Below are positions 12,287 to 21,351 of a DNA stretch of 64,000 nt, one piece after another (position 1 is the stretch's first letter; the number at the start of each line of letters is the position of its first letter). The position numbers and the translations under genes were made by a program. Location of the stretch: the NCBI RefSeq assembly GCF_000740775.1, contig NZ_JFGS01000022.1, positions 1 to 64,000 of the forward strand, read 5' to 3'. This stretch comes from Haematobacter missouriensis (GTDB lineage: Bacteria; Pseudomonadota; Alphaproteobacteria; Rhodobacterales; Rhodobacteraceae). Under the pieces are notes generated by a model that saw only the letters and a list, made by a program, of their open reading frames with translations, had not been told where the DNA came from and did not search any database.

Positions 12287-13132
12287 ATGTCGAAAATGGC
12301 GAAGTTCTGCACGAGCGCAGCGGTAGCGCTGGCACTGGCGCTCCCTGCTGCTGCCGCAGATGTGACCGCTGAAACCGTCGTCGCGACGGTGAACGGCAAG
12401 AATATCACCATGGGCGATCTGCTCGTGGTGAAGGAAGGCCTGCCCGCGCAGTACCAGCAGCTTCCCGATGACGTTCTGATGAACGGGCTGATCGAACAAC
12501 TCGTGCAGCAGACTGTTCTGGCCGACAGCGTTGAGGGCAAGCTGACGAAGCGGGAAGAGATCGGCCTCGGCGCTACCGAACGCGCCTTCCTTGCCGGCAC
12601 GGCGCTTGAGCGTGTCGCGGCGACGGCTGTGACGGAAGAAGCGGTCAAGGCCGCCTATGACGAGCAATATGCAAAGGCGGAGCCCGGCAAGGAATATCAC
12701 GCGCGCCATATCCTCGTTCCCACGGAGGATGAGGCGAAAGCCGTGGAGAAAGCCATCGCGGACGGCGGCGATTTTGCCACGGTCGCCAATGAAAAGACCC
12801 AGGATCCCAGCGGCAAGACCAATGGCGGCGATCTGGGCTGGTTCGGGGCCGGCATGATGGTGCCGGAATTCGAGGAAGCCGTGTCCGCTCTGCAACCCGG
12901 ACAGGTGTCCCAGCCAATCCAGACCCAGTTCGGCTGGCATGTCATCAAGCTCGAGGAAGTGCGCGACGCCACCGCTCCCACGCTGGACGAGGTCCGTCCG
13001 CAGATCGAAACCCAGCTCCAGCAGGCTGCCGTTCAGGCGGAACTCGCGAAAGCAACCGAATCGGCCAAGATTGAGCGCACCGAAGGGATTGACCCGTCCG
13101 TGCTTCACAATCAGACATTGCTGAACGAGTAA
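12287..13132 (+). CDS. Periplasmic parvulin-type peptidylprolyl isomerase, 281 aa
   Basis: Exported folding catalyst of the SurA/PrsA type. The signal peptide is visible (basic MSKMAKF, then VALALALPAAAA). A helical N-terminal chaperone region (about 30-130) is followed by one PpiC/rotamase domain (about 135-230) with the parvulin signatures ARHILVPTEDEA, GGDLGWFGAGMMVPEFEEA and TQFGWHVIKLEEV. It lies divergent from secA, so export motor and periplasmic foldase are neighbours. argJ follows after 26 bp. A second ATG three codons in would also serve as start. Confidence 0.9.
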   Translation: MSKMAKFCTSAAVALALALPAAAADVTAETVVATVNGKNITMGDLLVVKEGLPAQYQQLPDDVLMNGLIEQLVQQTVLADSVEGKLTKREEIGLGATERAFLAGTALERVAATAVTEEAVKAAYDEQYAKAEPGKEYHARHILVPTEDEAKAVEKAIADGGDFATVANEKTQDPSGKTNGGDLGWFGAGMMVPEFEEAVSALQPGQVSQPIQTQFGWHVIKLEEVRDATAPTLDEVRPQIETQLQQAAVQAELAKATESAKIERTEGIDPSVLHNQTLLNE

Positions 13133-13158
13133 CAGCCCAGCGGCGCGAGGAGACGGGA

Positions 13159-14532
13159 ATGGCGAAGGACTGGAAAGCCAAGGCGAAAAAGGCCGAAGGC
13201 AAGGTCGCCAAGCTGAAGAAGAAGCTGGAAACCGCGGTTGGCGAGACGGTGGAGCGGGTCGAAGACGCCGTTTCATCCGCCAAAAAGAAACCGCTCCCCG
13301 TCTCCCCCCTTGCGCCTGCCGCCTTTCCCGCGCTGCCCGTCATCGCGGGCGTGGAATTCGCTGCCGCAGAGGCCGGCGTGCGCTACAAGGGCCGGACCGA
13401 CGTGATGCTGGTCCGGCTGGCTCCCGGCACGTCCATCGCCGGAGCCTTCACCAAATCCTCCACCCGCGCTGCTTCGGTGCTGGACTGTCAGGCAAAGCTA
13501 GCCGATCCCGCCGCGCGGAAGGCCGGGGCCGCGATCATCGTGAACTCCGGCAATGCCAATGCGTTCACCGGCCGGAGTGGTCAGGACGCGGTGGACAGCG
13601 TGACAGCCGGGGTTGCCGCAGCGCTCGACGTGCCTGCGTCTCGCGTGTTCTCCTCCTCCACGGGCGTGATCGGGGAGCCGCTGCCGCATGACCGGATCAC
13701 CGCCGCACTGGACAAGCTGAAGAGCGCGCTATCCGCGGACGGTATCGCCGAAGCCGCCCGCGCCATCATGACCACCGACACTTTCCCAAAGGGCGCAATG
13801 GCCGAAGTGGAAGGGGATGGCGGCACGATCCACATCGCCGGGATCGCCAAGGGATCAGGCATGATCGCGCCGGACATGGCGACGATGCTCGTTTATATCT
13901 TCACCGATGCGAAGATCCCCGCAGCCACTCTGCAACGCATGGTGAGCGCCCATGTCGATGGCACCTTCAACAGCATTACCGTGGACAGCGACACCTCGAC
14001 CTCCGACGCGCTGATTGTCGCGGCTACGGGCCAGAGCACTGCCGCCGAAATCCGGGATCTGCGCAGCAAAGGATCCCGCGCCTTTCAGAAGGCGCTGCAA
14101 GGCGTGATGCTCGATCTCGCCAAACAGGTGGTCCGCGACGGTGAGGGTGCGACGAAGTTCGTCGAAGTCCGGGTGACTCGTGCCGCCAATGATGCAGATG
14201 CACGCAAGGTGGCGCTCGCCATCGCCAACTCCCCGCTCGTCAAGACAGCAGTGGCGGGTGAGGATGCGAACTGGGGCCGGATCGTCATGGCTGTCGGCAA
14301 ATCAGGTGCGCAGGCGGATCGCGATCTGCTTGCCATCCGATTCGGCGACCTGCTTCTGGCGGAAAAAGGCCTTCGCGCGGAAGGCTACAGCGAAGAGGCC
14401 GCCTCCGCCTACATGAAGAATCAGGAGTTGACGATTTCCGTCGATCTGGGGCTTGGCCGTGGCAAGGCGACGGTCTGGACCTGCGATCTCACCCACGGAT
14501 ATATCGACATCAACGCCGACTACCGCTCGTGA
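13159..14532 (+). CDS. argJ: Bifunctional glutamate N-acetyltransferase/amino-acid acetyltransferase ArgJ, 457 aa
   Basis: Arginine biosynthesis enzyme that transfers acetyl from N-acetylornithine to glutamate, and in bifunctional members also from acetyl-CoA. ArgJ is made as one chain that cleaves itself before the nucleophilic Thr in GSGMIAPDMATMLV; here that Thr is residue 242. The oxyanion-type region IVNSGNANAFTG is present. Unusual: the catalytic core is preceded by about 50 lysine-rich residues (many Lys/Ala/Glu, coiled-coil-like) that typical ArgJ of about 410 residues lacks. A ribosome site (GAGGAGACGGG) supports ATG 13159. The stop overlaps the mutT start. Confidence 0.96.
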   Translation: MAKDWKAKAKKAEGKVAKLKKKLETAVGETVERVEDAVSSAKKKPLPVSPLAPAAFPALPVIAGVEFAAAEAGVRYKGRTDVMLVRLAPGTSIAGAFTKSSTRAASVLDCQAKLADPAARKAGAAIIVNSGNANAFTGRSGQDAVDSVTAGVAAALDVPASRVFSSSTGVIGEPLPHDRITAALDKLKSALSADGIAEAARAIMTTDTFPKGAMAEVEGDGGTIHIAGIAKGSGMIAPDMATMLVYIFTDAKIPAATLQRMVSAHVDGTFNSITVDSDTSTSDALIVAATGQSTAAEIRDLRSKGSRAFQKALQGVMLDLAKQVVRDGEGATKFVEVRVTRAANDADARKVALAIANSPLVKTAVAGEDANWGRIVMAVGKSGAQADRDLLAIRFGDLLLAEKGLRAEGYSEEAASAYMKNQELTISVDLGLGRGKATVWTCDLTHGYIDINADYRS

Positions 14533-14927
14533 AACTCGTTCTCGTTTCAGCGGTCGCGCTGGTGGATGGTGACGGGCGCGTGCTTCTGGCGCAGCGCCCG
14601 CCCGGCAAGTCTCTGGCGGGACTGTGGGAGTTTCCCGGTGGCAAGGTGGAGCCGGGAGAGACCCCGGAGACCGCCCTCATCCGGGAACTGCATGAGGAAC
14701 TTGGCATCGCCACGGAGGAGAGCTGCCTTGCGCCGCTCACCTTCGCCAGCCATTCCTATGACGATTTTCACCTGCTCATGCCGCTTTTCGCTTGCCGTCG
14801 CTGGCGCGGCATCCCCGAGGCCCGCGAGGGGCAGGTGCTGAAGTGGGTGCGGGCCGATGCGCTCCGCGATTACCCCATGCCGCCCGCCGATATTCCCCTC
14901 ATCCCGATCCTGCGCGACTGGCTTTGA
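14529..14927 (+). CDS. mutT: Nudix hydrolase, MutT family (8-oxo-dGTP diphosphatase type), 132 aa
   Basis: Nucleotide pool sanitising enzyme that hydrolyses oxidised or non-canonical dNTPs to monophosphates. The Nudix box is complete: GGKVEPGETPETAL followed by IRELHEELGI, with the REXXEE metal ligands. LLAQRPPGKSLAGLWEFPGG just before it is typical of MutT. GTG 14529 is used and its GTGA overlaps the argJ stop, so translation is coupled. The argJ-mutT pairing is common in Rhodobacteraceae. Confidence 0.93.
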   Translation: MKLVLVSAVALVDGDGRVLLAQRPPGKSLAGLWEFPGGKVEPGETPETALIRELHEELGIATEESCLAPLTFASHSYDDFHLLMPLFACRRWRGIPEAREGQVLKWVRADALRDYPMPPADIPLIPILRDWL

Positions 14928-15081
14928 TTTCTTTCCGATCGGTCGATCCGTTAATCATCCTTTAGGTGGTTGCGGCATAGAATCAACACATTCGCGGGAG
15001 TTAATCTTGCGGGATGATTTAAGACTGTTCATGAGATATCCTTAACGGACCGCAATGGTCTTGCTTTGGGAGGAGAAAGCC

Positions 15082-15225
15082 ATGCTGCGCACCATCACTA
15101 TCGGAAGCTGCATTTCCGTGCAGGGAATGTTCATAAAGATGCTCGAAAACGGCAAGGTCGTTGTTCGGGTGGGCGAAAAGACCTTTACCGGAAGGCCCGT
15201 GGAAACCGGCAAACGCGCTGCCTGA
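15082..15225 (+). CDS. Small hypothetical protein, 47 aa
   Basis: Not recognised. An ATG at 15082 follows a strong ribosome site (GGGAGGAG, 6-7 nt spacing) and the frame runs 47 codons to TGA. The product starts MLRTITIGSCISVQG and contains beta-hairpin-like strands KVVVRVGEKTFTGRPV, compatible with a tiny beta barrel or SH3-like fold. The region upstream (14928-15060) is AT-rich compared with the genes around it, as expected for a promoter. It is probably a real monocistronic small gene. Confidence 0.65.
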   Translation: MLRTITIGSCISVQGMFIKMLENGKVVVRVGEKTFTGRPVETGKRAA

Positions 15226-15550
15226 GGGTCAGGGACAGAAGGCAGGGTTCCGATCGGGAACTCCGGGGCGCGAAGATCAAGAATAATGCGCCTCGCGGGC
15301 TGAACCGTTTCCTATACAACTGGCGGATTCGACCTGTTCTGCAGCTGAGTCGCTGCAGCCCACGTCAGCCGTGCCCGCGGTCATTGGCCCGGAGGCGTCG
15401 GCATGTCCGCGCGTGCCCGGGTTCCTTGTCCCGATGTCCCTTTTCCCATCCTATGCGGCTCGATTCCATGGCCATTGTGTGATCGTCGGTCTTGGCGGTG
15501 TCCGTCTGGCGATGACAGAGATGTGGCCTCGATCTGTCGCGCGGGCAGTT
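15226..15550. other. Intergenic stretch with a perfect hairpin
   Basis: About 325 bp between the small gene and ubiG, which converge. It contains the perfect 7-bp inverted repeat CTGCAGC/GCTGCAG (15339-15358, 6-base loop). No U-run follows and I see no gene. Confidence 0.5.
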
Positions 15551-16294
15551 TCAAAGCGGCCTCGTGCTCGCCGTGACATAGTTCACGGAGAGATCCTCAG
15601 GAGAAAGTGACCACTTCTGGCGCAGCGGATCAAAGACCATCCCCTTGCGATCCACCTGGGTCATTCCGGCGGTCGCGATCAGTGTGCCGAGTTCTTGGGG
15701 CGTGATGAATTTTCGCCAGTCATGCGTCCCCTTCGGCAACCACCGAAGAATCCATTCCGCGCCGACGATGGCAAGCGCAAAGCTCTTTGCCGTGCGGTTC
15801 AGAGTGGAGCAGATCATCAGCCCGCCGGGTTTCAGAAGATCATGGCAGGCAGTCAGATAGGCGAGGGGATCGGCGACATGTTCGATCACCTCCATGTTGA
15901 GAACGACATCGAAGCGCTCCCCCTCTGCAGCGAGCGCTTCCGCCGTGGTATGACGGTAGTCGATGGGGAGTCCCTGCTGCGCGGCATGCACCCGTGCGAC
16001 CGGAATGTTGCCCGCTGCTGCGTCCGCGCCCACCACATCGGCGCCGAGCCGCGCCATCGGTTCGGACAGAAGCCCGCCACCGCAGCCGATATCCAGAAGC
16101 CTCAGCCCCGCGAAAGGGCGCGACCCGTTCCTGTCGCGTCCGAATTCCGCCGCGACCTGGGCACAAATATAGTCGAGTCGGCAGGGGTTCATTCCGTGAA
16201 GCGGTTTGAACTTACCATCAGGATCCCACCATTCAGCAGCCATGGCTTCGAATTTGGCGACTTCGGTGGCATCGACTGTGGACTCCGTCGTCAT
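15551..16294 (-). CDS. ubiG: Bifunctional 2-polyprenyl-6-hydroxyphenol/3-demethylubiquinone O-methyltransferase UbiG, 247 aa
   Basis: SAM-dependent methyltransferase that performs both O-methylations of ubiquinone synthesis. The SAM motif I is [16 protein letters not shown], followed by [14 protein letters not shown] and the post-motif [12 protein letters not shown]. The N-terminus [20 protein letters not shown] is diagnostic of UbiG. The length fits the family (about 245). ATG 16294 is preferred over the in-frame start at 16357 because it gives the usual N-terminus. Divergent from pip. Confidence 0.97.
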   Translation of the reverse strand: MTTESTVDATEVAKFEAMAAEWWDPDGKFKPLHGMNPCRLDYICAQVAAEFGRDRNGSRPFAGLRLLDIGCGGGLLSEPMARLGADVVGADAAAGNIPVARVHAAQQGLPIDYRHTTAEALAAEGERFDVVLNMEVIEHVADPLAYLTACHDLLKPGGLMICSTLNRTAKSFALAIVGAEWILRWLPKGTHDWRKFITPQELGTLIATAGMTQVDRKGMVFDPLRQKWSLSPEDLSVNYVTASTRPL

Positions 16295-16343
16295 CCCCTG
16301 TCCTTTCGCGCAATCGGAATAGGCAGCGCCCGCCTGACGGTTA

Positions 16344-16349
16344 TATAGT
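16344..16349 (+). promoter_or_regulatory. -10-like box directly before pip
   Basis: TATAGT ends 6 nt before the pip ATG and no ribosome site lies between. If used, transcription would begin at or near the start codon, giving a leaderless mRNA. No good -35 box is visible 16-18 bp upstream. Confidence 0.35.
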
Positions 16350-16355
16350 ACCCTC

Positions 16356-17324
16356 ATGGACAGGACCGCATCCCCGAAACGCCCCCCGGCGACGCTTTAC
16401 CCTCCGACCGACCCATTCGACCAGCGCATGATCGAGATGGGCGACGGCCATGTCGTGTATATGGAGCAATGCGGGAACCCTGCGGGTCAGCCCGTGATCG
16501 TGCTCCACGGCGGTCCCGGCGGCGGCTGCAGCCCCATGATGCGCCGTTTCTTCGATCCGCAGGTCTATCGCATCGTGCTGTTCGATCAGCGGGGCTGCGG
16601 GCGCTCACGCCCCTATGCCAGCGTGGAGGCGAACACGACACAGCATCTGATCGGCGATATAGAGCGCATCCGCAAAACACTGGATATCGACACCTGGATG
16701 GCCTTCGGCGGAAGCTGGGGCGCGACACTCGCTCTCCTTTATGCGCAGGCCCATCCCGAGCGGGTGAACGCGCTGGTGCTGCGCGGCGTGTTCCTGATGA
16801 CCCAGGCGGAGCTGGCGTGGTTCTATGGCGGTGGAGCGGGTCGGTTCTTCCCCGATCTGTGGCAGCGTTTCGCCAATGCCGTTCCGGCGAGCGAACGGGA
16901 TGACCTGATCGCGGCCTATCACCGGCGCCTGTTCAGCGGAAACCTGCAGGAGGAGGTGGCCTATGGCCGGCTCTGGGCCGGGTGGGAGAATGCTCTGGCA
17001 AGCATCGACCACCCCGCGGTGATGGGTGACGGGCCAGCGGACTACGTTCGTGCCTTCTCTCGACTGGAGAACCACTATTTCATCCATCGCGGCTTTCTGG
17101 AACAGGACGATCAGATCGTCTCCCGGGCGGCAAGCATTGCCCACATCCCTGCCCGGATCGTGCAGGGTCGGTACGACATGGTATGTCCGCCTGTCTCCGC
17201 TTGGCGGCTGGCAGAGCGCCTCCCGCGCGCGGAACTGCGAATGATCCCCTTGGCGGGCCATGCGCTCTCCGAACCGGGCATCGCCGCGGAACTGATCAGC
17301 GCGACCGACGACTTCCGTCTCTGA
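16356..17324 (+). CDS. pip: Prolyl iminopeptidase, 322 aa
   Basis: Alpha/beta-hydrolase (peptidase family S33) that removes N-terminal proline from peptides. The oxyanion loop HGGPGGG and the nucleophile elbow [10 protein letters not shown] are present (Ser120). The Asp is in GRYDMVCP and the His in [10 protein letters not shown]. The N-terminus [19 protein letters not shown] is characteristic of bacterial Pip, so the start is secure although no Shine-Dalgarno sequence is present. Cytoplasmic, single gene, divergent from ubiG. Confidence 0.95.
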   Translation: MDRTASPKRPPATLYPPTDPFDQRMIEMGDGHVVYMEQCGNPAGQPVIVLHGGPGGGCSPMMRRFFDPQVYRIVLFDQRGCGRSRPYASVEANTTQHLIGDIERIRKTLDIDTWMAFGGSWGATLALLYAQAHPERVNALVLRGVFLMTQAELAWFYGGGAGRFFPDLWQRFANAVPASERDDLIAAYHRRLFSGNLQEEVAYGRLWAGWENALASIDHPAVMGDGPADYVRAFSRLENHYFIHRGFLEQDDQIVSRAASIAHIPARIVQGRYDMVCPPVSAWRLAERLPRAELRMIPLAGHALSEPGIAAELISATDDFRL

Positions 17325-17463
17325 TACTTCGCGCGGAAACGGCACCGAGTTGCCACCCAAGCCGGGTTTCCTCGGTCCCGCTATTGTGACTGGCGGTGAC
17401 TGCGGATAGCCTTGTCGCAATCAAAGAGCAGGCGGACACACCGCGATAACAGGCCGGGGACAG

Positions 17464-19623
17464 ATGACACCACCCTTTAGACGAGACAGGCGCCCCAGGC
17501 GCGCCGTGGCCTCTGTCCTCGCGCTTTGCGCCGTGGCCGCGCCGCTTTCCGCCGAGACCCTCCTGCCCTCGCCCGCGCTCACACCCTCCCCCACGATGAA
17601 CATGAACGGCGTCGCCGGGCTTATCGACATGCCCACGGGCGAGGCCATGCCGGATGGGGAGTTCACGCTCGGCATCGGGCATTTCTCCGGCATCACGCGT
17701 GGCACGCTGAGCTTTCAGTTCCTGCCGTGGCTGGGCGCGTCCTTCCGCTACAGCGAGACGCGGGATTTCAACTACGCGGGCTACGACACCTTCTACGACC
17801 GGAGCTTCGACCTGCGGCTGACGCCCCTGAGAGAGCAGGGCTACTGGCCCTCGCTGACCATCGGGCTTCAGGATCTCGCGGGAACTGGGGTGTTCTCGGG
17901 GGAATATGTCGCGCTGACCAAGACCGTCATTCCCGGCCTAAAGGTCACGGGTGGTCTGGGCTGGGGCCGGCTAGGCACGGAGCATGACCTCGGCTCACCC
18001 TTCGGCGACCGGCCCGGCGGATTCAGCGGCACAGGCGGCAAGTTCGAACCGGATCGCTGGTTCCGGGGGCCGATGTCACCCTTCGCGGGGGTGGAGTGGC
18101 AGGCCAACGACAGGCTAGGCTTCAAGGTCGAGTATTCCTCCGATGCCTATGTGCTGGAGTCGGAGCAGAGCGGTGTCTTCGACCGCAAGTCGGACTGGAA
18201 CTTCGGCGCCGAATATCAGGCAAGCGAGAATATCCGGCTGGGCGCCTACTACATGTATGGCAGCGAGTTCGGCCTGACCTTCCAGCTCGCGCTCAATCCG
18301 AAGAACCCGCCGAACCGCAATACGACCGAACCCGCTCCGCTGCCGGTGGTGGCGCGCCCCGATCCCGTCTCCCGCCCGGAGGCGTGGAGCCGAGAATGGG
18401 TACAGAACCCGGAAGCCGCCGTGACGCTGAGAGACCGGCTTGAGACGGTTCTGGCCGCGGACGGCATGCATGTAGAGGCGCTCTCCGTCACGGCGGAGAC
18501 GGCGCGCCTCCGGTTGCGCAACAACAAGTTCGATCAGGAACCGCAGGCCATCGGTCGCGCCGCCCGCGCGATGACCCGCACCCTCCCGGCCTCCATCGAG
18601 ACGTTCGAGATCGAGCCGGTCAACCGTGGTATCCCTGCCGCGCGCGTCACCTTCAAGCGAAGCGATATCGAGGCGCTGGAGAATGCGCCCGACGGCTCCA
18701 ACCGCCTTCTCGCGCGGACCATAATCGGTGAGACCACCGATACCGTGGCGGAAGGCACCGTCTGGGGCGAAGGGTTGTATCCCAAGTTCCGCTGGTCGCT
18801 TGGCCCGAACGCGGTGTTCAGCTGGTTCGACCCCGATCAGCCGGTGCGGGCCGATCTGAACGCTTTGCTGGCAGCAGAATACGACCTCCTGCCCGGCCTG
18901 ACGTTTTCAGGCGCTGTCTCCAAGCGGATCATCGGCAATCTGGACAGCGTGAAGCGCGAGTCGAACTCGCGCCTGCCGCATGTGCGCTCCGATCAGGCGG
19001 AATATGACAAATACGGCGATCCCCGCATCGAGCGGTTGCAGATGGCCTGGTACCGCCATCCGGCCGAGGAGATCTATACCCGTGTCACCTTCGGCTATCT
19101 GGAGCAGATGTTCGGCGGCATTTCGACAGAGGCGCTCTGGGCGCCCGTCGGGAGCCGACTGGCATTCGGCGCGGAGCTGAACTGGGTCAAGCAGCGCGAC
19201 TTCGACGGCTATTTCGGCTTTCAGGACTATGATGTCGTGACCGGCCATGTCTCGGCCTATTACGATATCGGCAGCGGATACCGCGCCGAAATCGACGTGG
19301 GCCGTTATCTTGCCGGCGACTGGGGCACGACATTGACGCTGGAACGGGAATTCGCGAACGGCTGGCGCGTCGGGGCCTTCGCCACGTTCACCAACGTCTC
19401 CTCGGAGGATTTCGGCGAGGGATCGTTCGACAAGGGCATCACACTCACCATTCCGATCTCCTGGATGCTCGGCCAGCCCACGCAGCAGGCCTACTCCACT
19501 GCCATCCGCCCGATAAACCGCGATGGCGGAGCACGTCTCGGCGTGACGGGCCGGCTTTATGATACGGTGCGCGGCATGCATGAGGATCGGCTCGAACAGC
19601 AATGGGGCAAGGTATGGCGCTGA
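17464..19623 (+). CDS. YjbH-domain outer-membrane protein, 719 aa
   Basis: Large exported beta-strand-rich protein of the YjbH family, linked in E. coli to exopolysaccharide secretion (yjbEFGH and the related gfc operon). A signal peptide (RRAVASVLALCAVAAPLSA) is followed by the family opening NMNGVAGLIDMPTG. Repeated aromatic strand patterns such as LGIGHFSGI, FRYSETRDFNY and WNFGAEYQ are typical of an outer-membrane barrel. The C-terminal half is another beta-rich unit ending with FANGWRVGAFATFTNV. Its stop overlaps the start of the YjbF-like lipoprotein by one base (TGATG), so the two are translationally coupled. Confidence 0.85.
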   Translation: MTPPFRRDRRPRRAVASVLALCAVAAPLSAETLLPSPALTPSPTMNMNGVAGLIDMPTGEAMPDGEFTLGIGHFSGITRGTLSFQFLPWLGASFRYSETRDFNYAGYDTFYDRSFDLRLTPLREQGYWPSLTIGLQDLAGTGVFSGEYVALTKTVIPGLKVTGGLGWGRLGTEHDLGSPFGDRPGGFSGTGGKFEPDRWFRGPMSPFAGVEWQANDRLGFKVEYSSDAYVLESEQSGVFDRKSDWNFGAEYQASENIRLGAYYMYGSEFGLTFQLALNPKNPPNRNTTEPAPLPVVARPDPVSRPEAWSREWVQNPEAAVTLRDRLETVLAADGMHVEALSVTAETARLRLRNNKFDQEPQAIGRAARAMTRTLPASIETFEIEPVNRGIPAARVTFKRSDIEALENAPDGSNRLLARTIIGETTDTVAEGTVWGEGLYPKFRWSLGPNAVFSWFDPDQPVRADLNALLAAEYDLLPGLTFSGAVSKRIIGNLDSVKRESNSRLPHVRSDQAEYDKYGDPRIERLQMAWYRHPAEEIYTRVTFGYLEQMFGGISTEALWAPVGSRLAFGAELNWVKQRDFDGYFGFQDYDVVTGHVSAYYDIGSGYRAEIDVGRYLAGDWGTTLTLEREFANGWRVGAFATFTNVSSEDFGEGSFDKGITLTIPISWMLGQPTQQAYSTAIRPINRDGGARLGVTGRLYDTVRGMHEDRLEQQWGKVWR

Positions 19624-20273
19624 TGCGAAAGGCGCTCGTCGCCACTATCGGGCTTGCGCTCATGACGCTGGCGGGCTGCGGCGATCTTCAGGATTCACGC
19701 ACCCTGCTTCGCGACGTGGTCATGGGCGGGGGCGACCGTGCCCAGCCCACACCCATGCCCCGGGTCACGCAGGCAATGCTCGCGCAACAGAAGACGCCTC
19801 TCATCTCCGCCCATGTCGAGCGGACGGAGGGCAACGCGCTCCTCGCTCTCGCCGGTCGCAATGCGGGGGTAGACACCTACGTATCCGGCGATGGCTCCAC
19901 GCTCGCTTTCCGGGATGGCGTTCTCGTCGCGACTCGGGGGCTCGCCGGAGCGGACCTGATGTCCGCGGAAGTGCCGTCCCGCACCGTCATTTCCGCAGGC
20001 ACCGGCCAGCACCAGCGCCGCATGTTCTACATCGACGGGGATAATCAGCCCTACGCTCGCTCCTTCCTGTGTGATCTTAGCAACATCGGGCAGGAGAATC
20101 TTGTCGTGGCAGAGCGGAGTTTCGCCACTCGCCATGTCATCGAACGCTGCAGGAGCGAAGACATTTCGGTGGAAAATGCTTATTGGATTGATGATTCCGG
20201 CGTGATACGCGGCTCGCGGCAGTGGGTCTCGCCCTATCTCGGGTGGGTCGAGCTTCGTCAGCTCAAGGATTGA
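19623..20273 (+). CDS. YjbF/GfcB-like lipoprotein, 216 aa
   Basis: Exported lipoprotein: MRKALVATIGLALMTLAGC carries a clear lipobox (LAGC, Cys19). The body resembles YjbF/YmcC-GfcB proteins, companions of YjbH in polysaccharide export loci; the stretch SFATRHVIERCR and the C-terminal GSRQWVSPYLGWVELRQL are typical of the family. I chose ATG 19623 because it overlaps the yjbH-like stop. An ATG at 19614 in frame is possible. Probably anchored in the outer membrane facing the periplasm. Confidence 0.8.
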   Translation: MRKALVATIGLALMTLAGCGDLQDSRTLLRDVVMGGGDRAQPTPMPRVTQAMLAQQKTPLISAHVERTEGNALLALAGRNAGVDTYVSGDGSTLAFRDGVLVATRGLAGADLMSAEVPSRTVISAGTGQHQRRMFYIDGDNQPYARSFLCDLSNIGQENLVVAERSFATRHVIERCRSEDISVENAYWIDDSGVIRGSRQWVSPYLGWVELRQLKD

Positions 20274-20279
20274 TTGCAT

Positions 20280-20307
20280 TTGGAAATTCTGTCGGCCATG
20301 CTATCTT
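20280..20307 (+). promoter_or_regulatory. Possible sigma-70 promoter of the YjbE-like gene
   Basis: TTGGAA (20280-20285), a 16-bp spacer and TATCTT (20302-20307) lie 42 bp before the ATG. This suggests the small gene can be expressed apart from the two genes before it. Confidence 0.4.
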
Positions 20308-20348
20308 CTGGTCGTGAATTCCACGCTAGCCGACCCAAGAGGTAGAAA

Positions 20349-20594
20349 ATGATGAAATCGACTGTTTCCGCACTTGCGGCCGGTGCGATCCTGCTGTCCA
20401 GCACCGTCGCAAGCTTCGCCGGTTCCGTTGCTGCGCCGATCCCGGAGCCGGAGCCCGTCGTCGTCGTCGGTGAGACCGGCAGCATGGGTGGCGTCGGCAC
20501 CATCGCCGCCATCGCAGCCGCCGTTGCCGTCGTCGCTCTGATCGCGGACGACAGCAGCGACAGCCGCCGCGGCACCACGACCACCACGAACTGA
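20349..20594 (+). CDS. Small secreted YjbE/GfcA-like protein, 81 aa
   Basis: Exported small protein: a signal peptide (KSTVSALAAGAILLSSTVASFAG), a Pro/Glu/Val segment, a hydrophobic Ala/Val stretch GTIAAIAAAVAVVALIADD and a tail ending in RGTTTTTN. The Thr-rich end and composition match E. coli YjbE and GfcA, the first genes of the yjb and gfc operons. Here the gene comes last and has its own possible promoter and a strong terminator. Ribosome site AGAGG 6 nt upstream of ATG 20349. The molecular role is unknown even in E. coli. Confidence 0.7.
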   Translation: MMKSTVSALAAGAILLSSTVASFAGSVAAPIPEPEPVVVVGETGSMGGVGTIAAIAAAVAVVALIADDSSDSRRGTTTTTN

Positions 20595-20617
20595 GCTTTC
20601 GTGCAAACGTAAGCGGG

Positions 20618-20649
20618 AAAGGGCAGGCGCTCCGGCGTTTGCCCTTTTT
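20618..20649 (+). terminator. Rho-independent terminator after the YjbE-like gene
   Basis: AAAGGGCAGGCGC and GGCGTTTGCCCTTTTT form a GC-rich stem with a short loop followed by five T. This is one of the clearest intrinsic terminators in the window. Confidence 0.85.
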
Positions 20650-20782
20650 CATGCGATCTGGAACGATGGTTCCCGCTGCCAGGAAATGAGCTTGGCCCGT
20701 TCTGGCGCGTCTTGGCCGGTGACAGACCTGCCGCGACTTGCTAGGCATGAAGCGGGGAGACGTGAAAAGGAACGGAGCAGGG

Positions 20783-21346
20783 ATGCAGATCGAGGAGACG
20801 ACCCTCCCCGGGGTCGTAATCATCACACCCAAGCGATTTGGCGACGACCGCGGTTATTTTTCCGAGACATACAACCTCAAGGCCCTGTCCGATCTGGGGA
20901 TCTCCACCCCCTTCGTGCAGGACAACCAGTCCCTCTCACGCCAGGTCGGGACCGTCCGCGGCCTGCATTTCCAGCGTCCGCCCCATGCGCAGGCGAAGCT
21001 GGTCCGCGTGCTTCAGGGCCGGATCCTTGACGTTGCGGTGGATGTCCGCAAGGGTTCACCGCATTACGGGAAATGGGTGGGAGTGGAGCTTTCGGCCGAG
21101 GATGGTCGTCAGCTCCTGATCCCGGCAGGCTTCCTGCATGGTTTCGTCACGCGGGAGCCGGATACGCTCGTGTTCTACAAATGCTCGGACTACTACGCGC
21201 CTGAGTGCGATGGCGCGGTACGGTTCGACGATTCCGACATCGGCATCGATTGGGGAATTTCCCCGGATGATGCCGTGCTTTCGGCCAAGGACGCGGCGGC
21301 GCCCGCCTTTGCCGATTTCGACAGCCCGTTCCCCTATACGGAGTGA
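20783..21346 (+). CDS. rfbC: dTDP-4-dehydrorhamnose 3,5-epimerase, 187 aa
   Basis: Third enzyme of dTDP-L-rhamnose synthesis: it epimerises C3 and C5 of dTDP-4-keto-6-deoxyglucose. Cupin fold; signatures [15 protein letters not shown], the catalytic His in RGLHFQ, and [11 protein letters not shown]. The length matches the family (about 185). ATG 20783 follows GGAG at 5 nt; the frame is open upstream to 20738 but without a ribosome site. It heads the cluster rfbC-B-D-A, with 5 bp before rfbB. Confidence 0.96.
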   Translation: MQIEETTLPGVVIITPKRFGDDRGYFSETYNLKALSDLGISTPFVQDNQSLSRQVGTVRGLHFQRPPHAQAKLVRVLQGRILDVAVDVRKGSPHYGKWVGVELSAEDGRQLLIPAGFLHGFVTREPDTLVFYKCSDYYAPECDGAVRFDDSDIGIDWGISPDDAVLSAKDAAAPAFADFDSPFPYTE

Positions 21347-21351
21347 AATCG

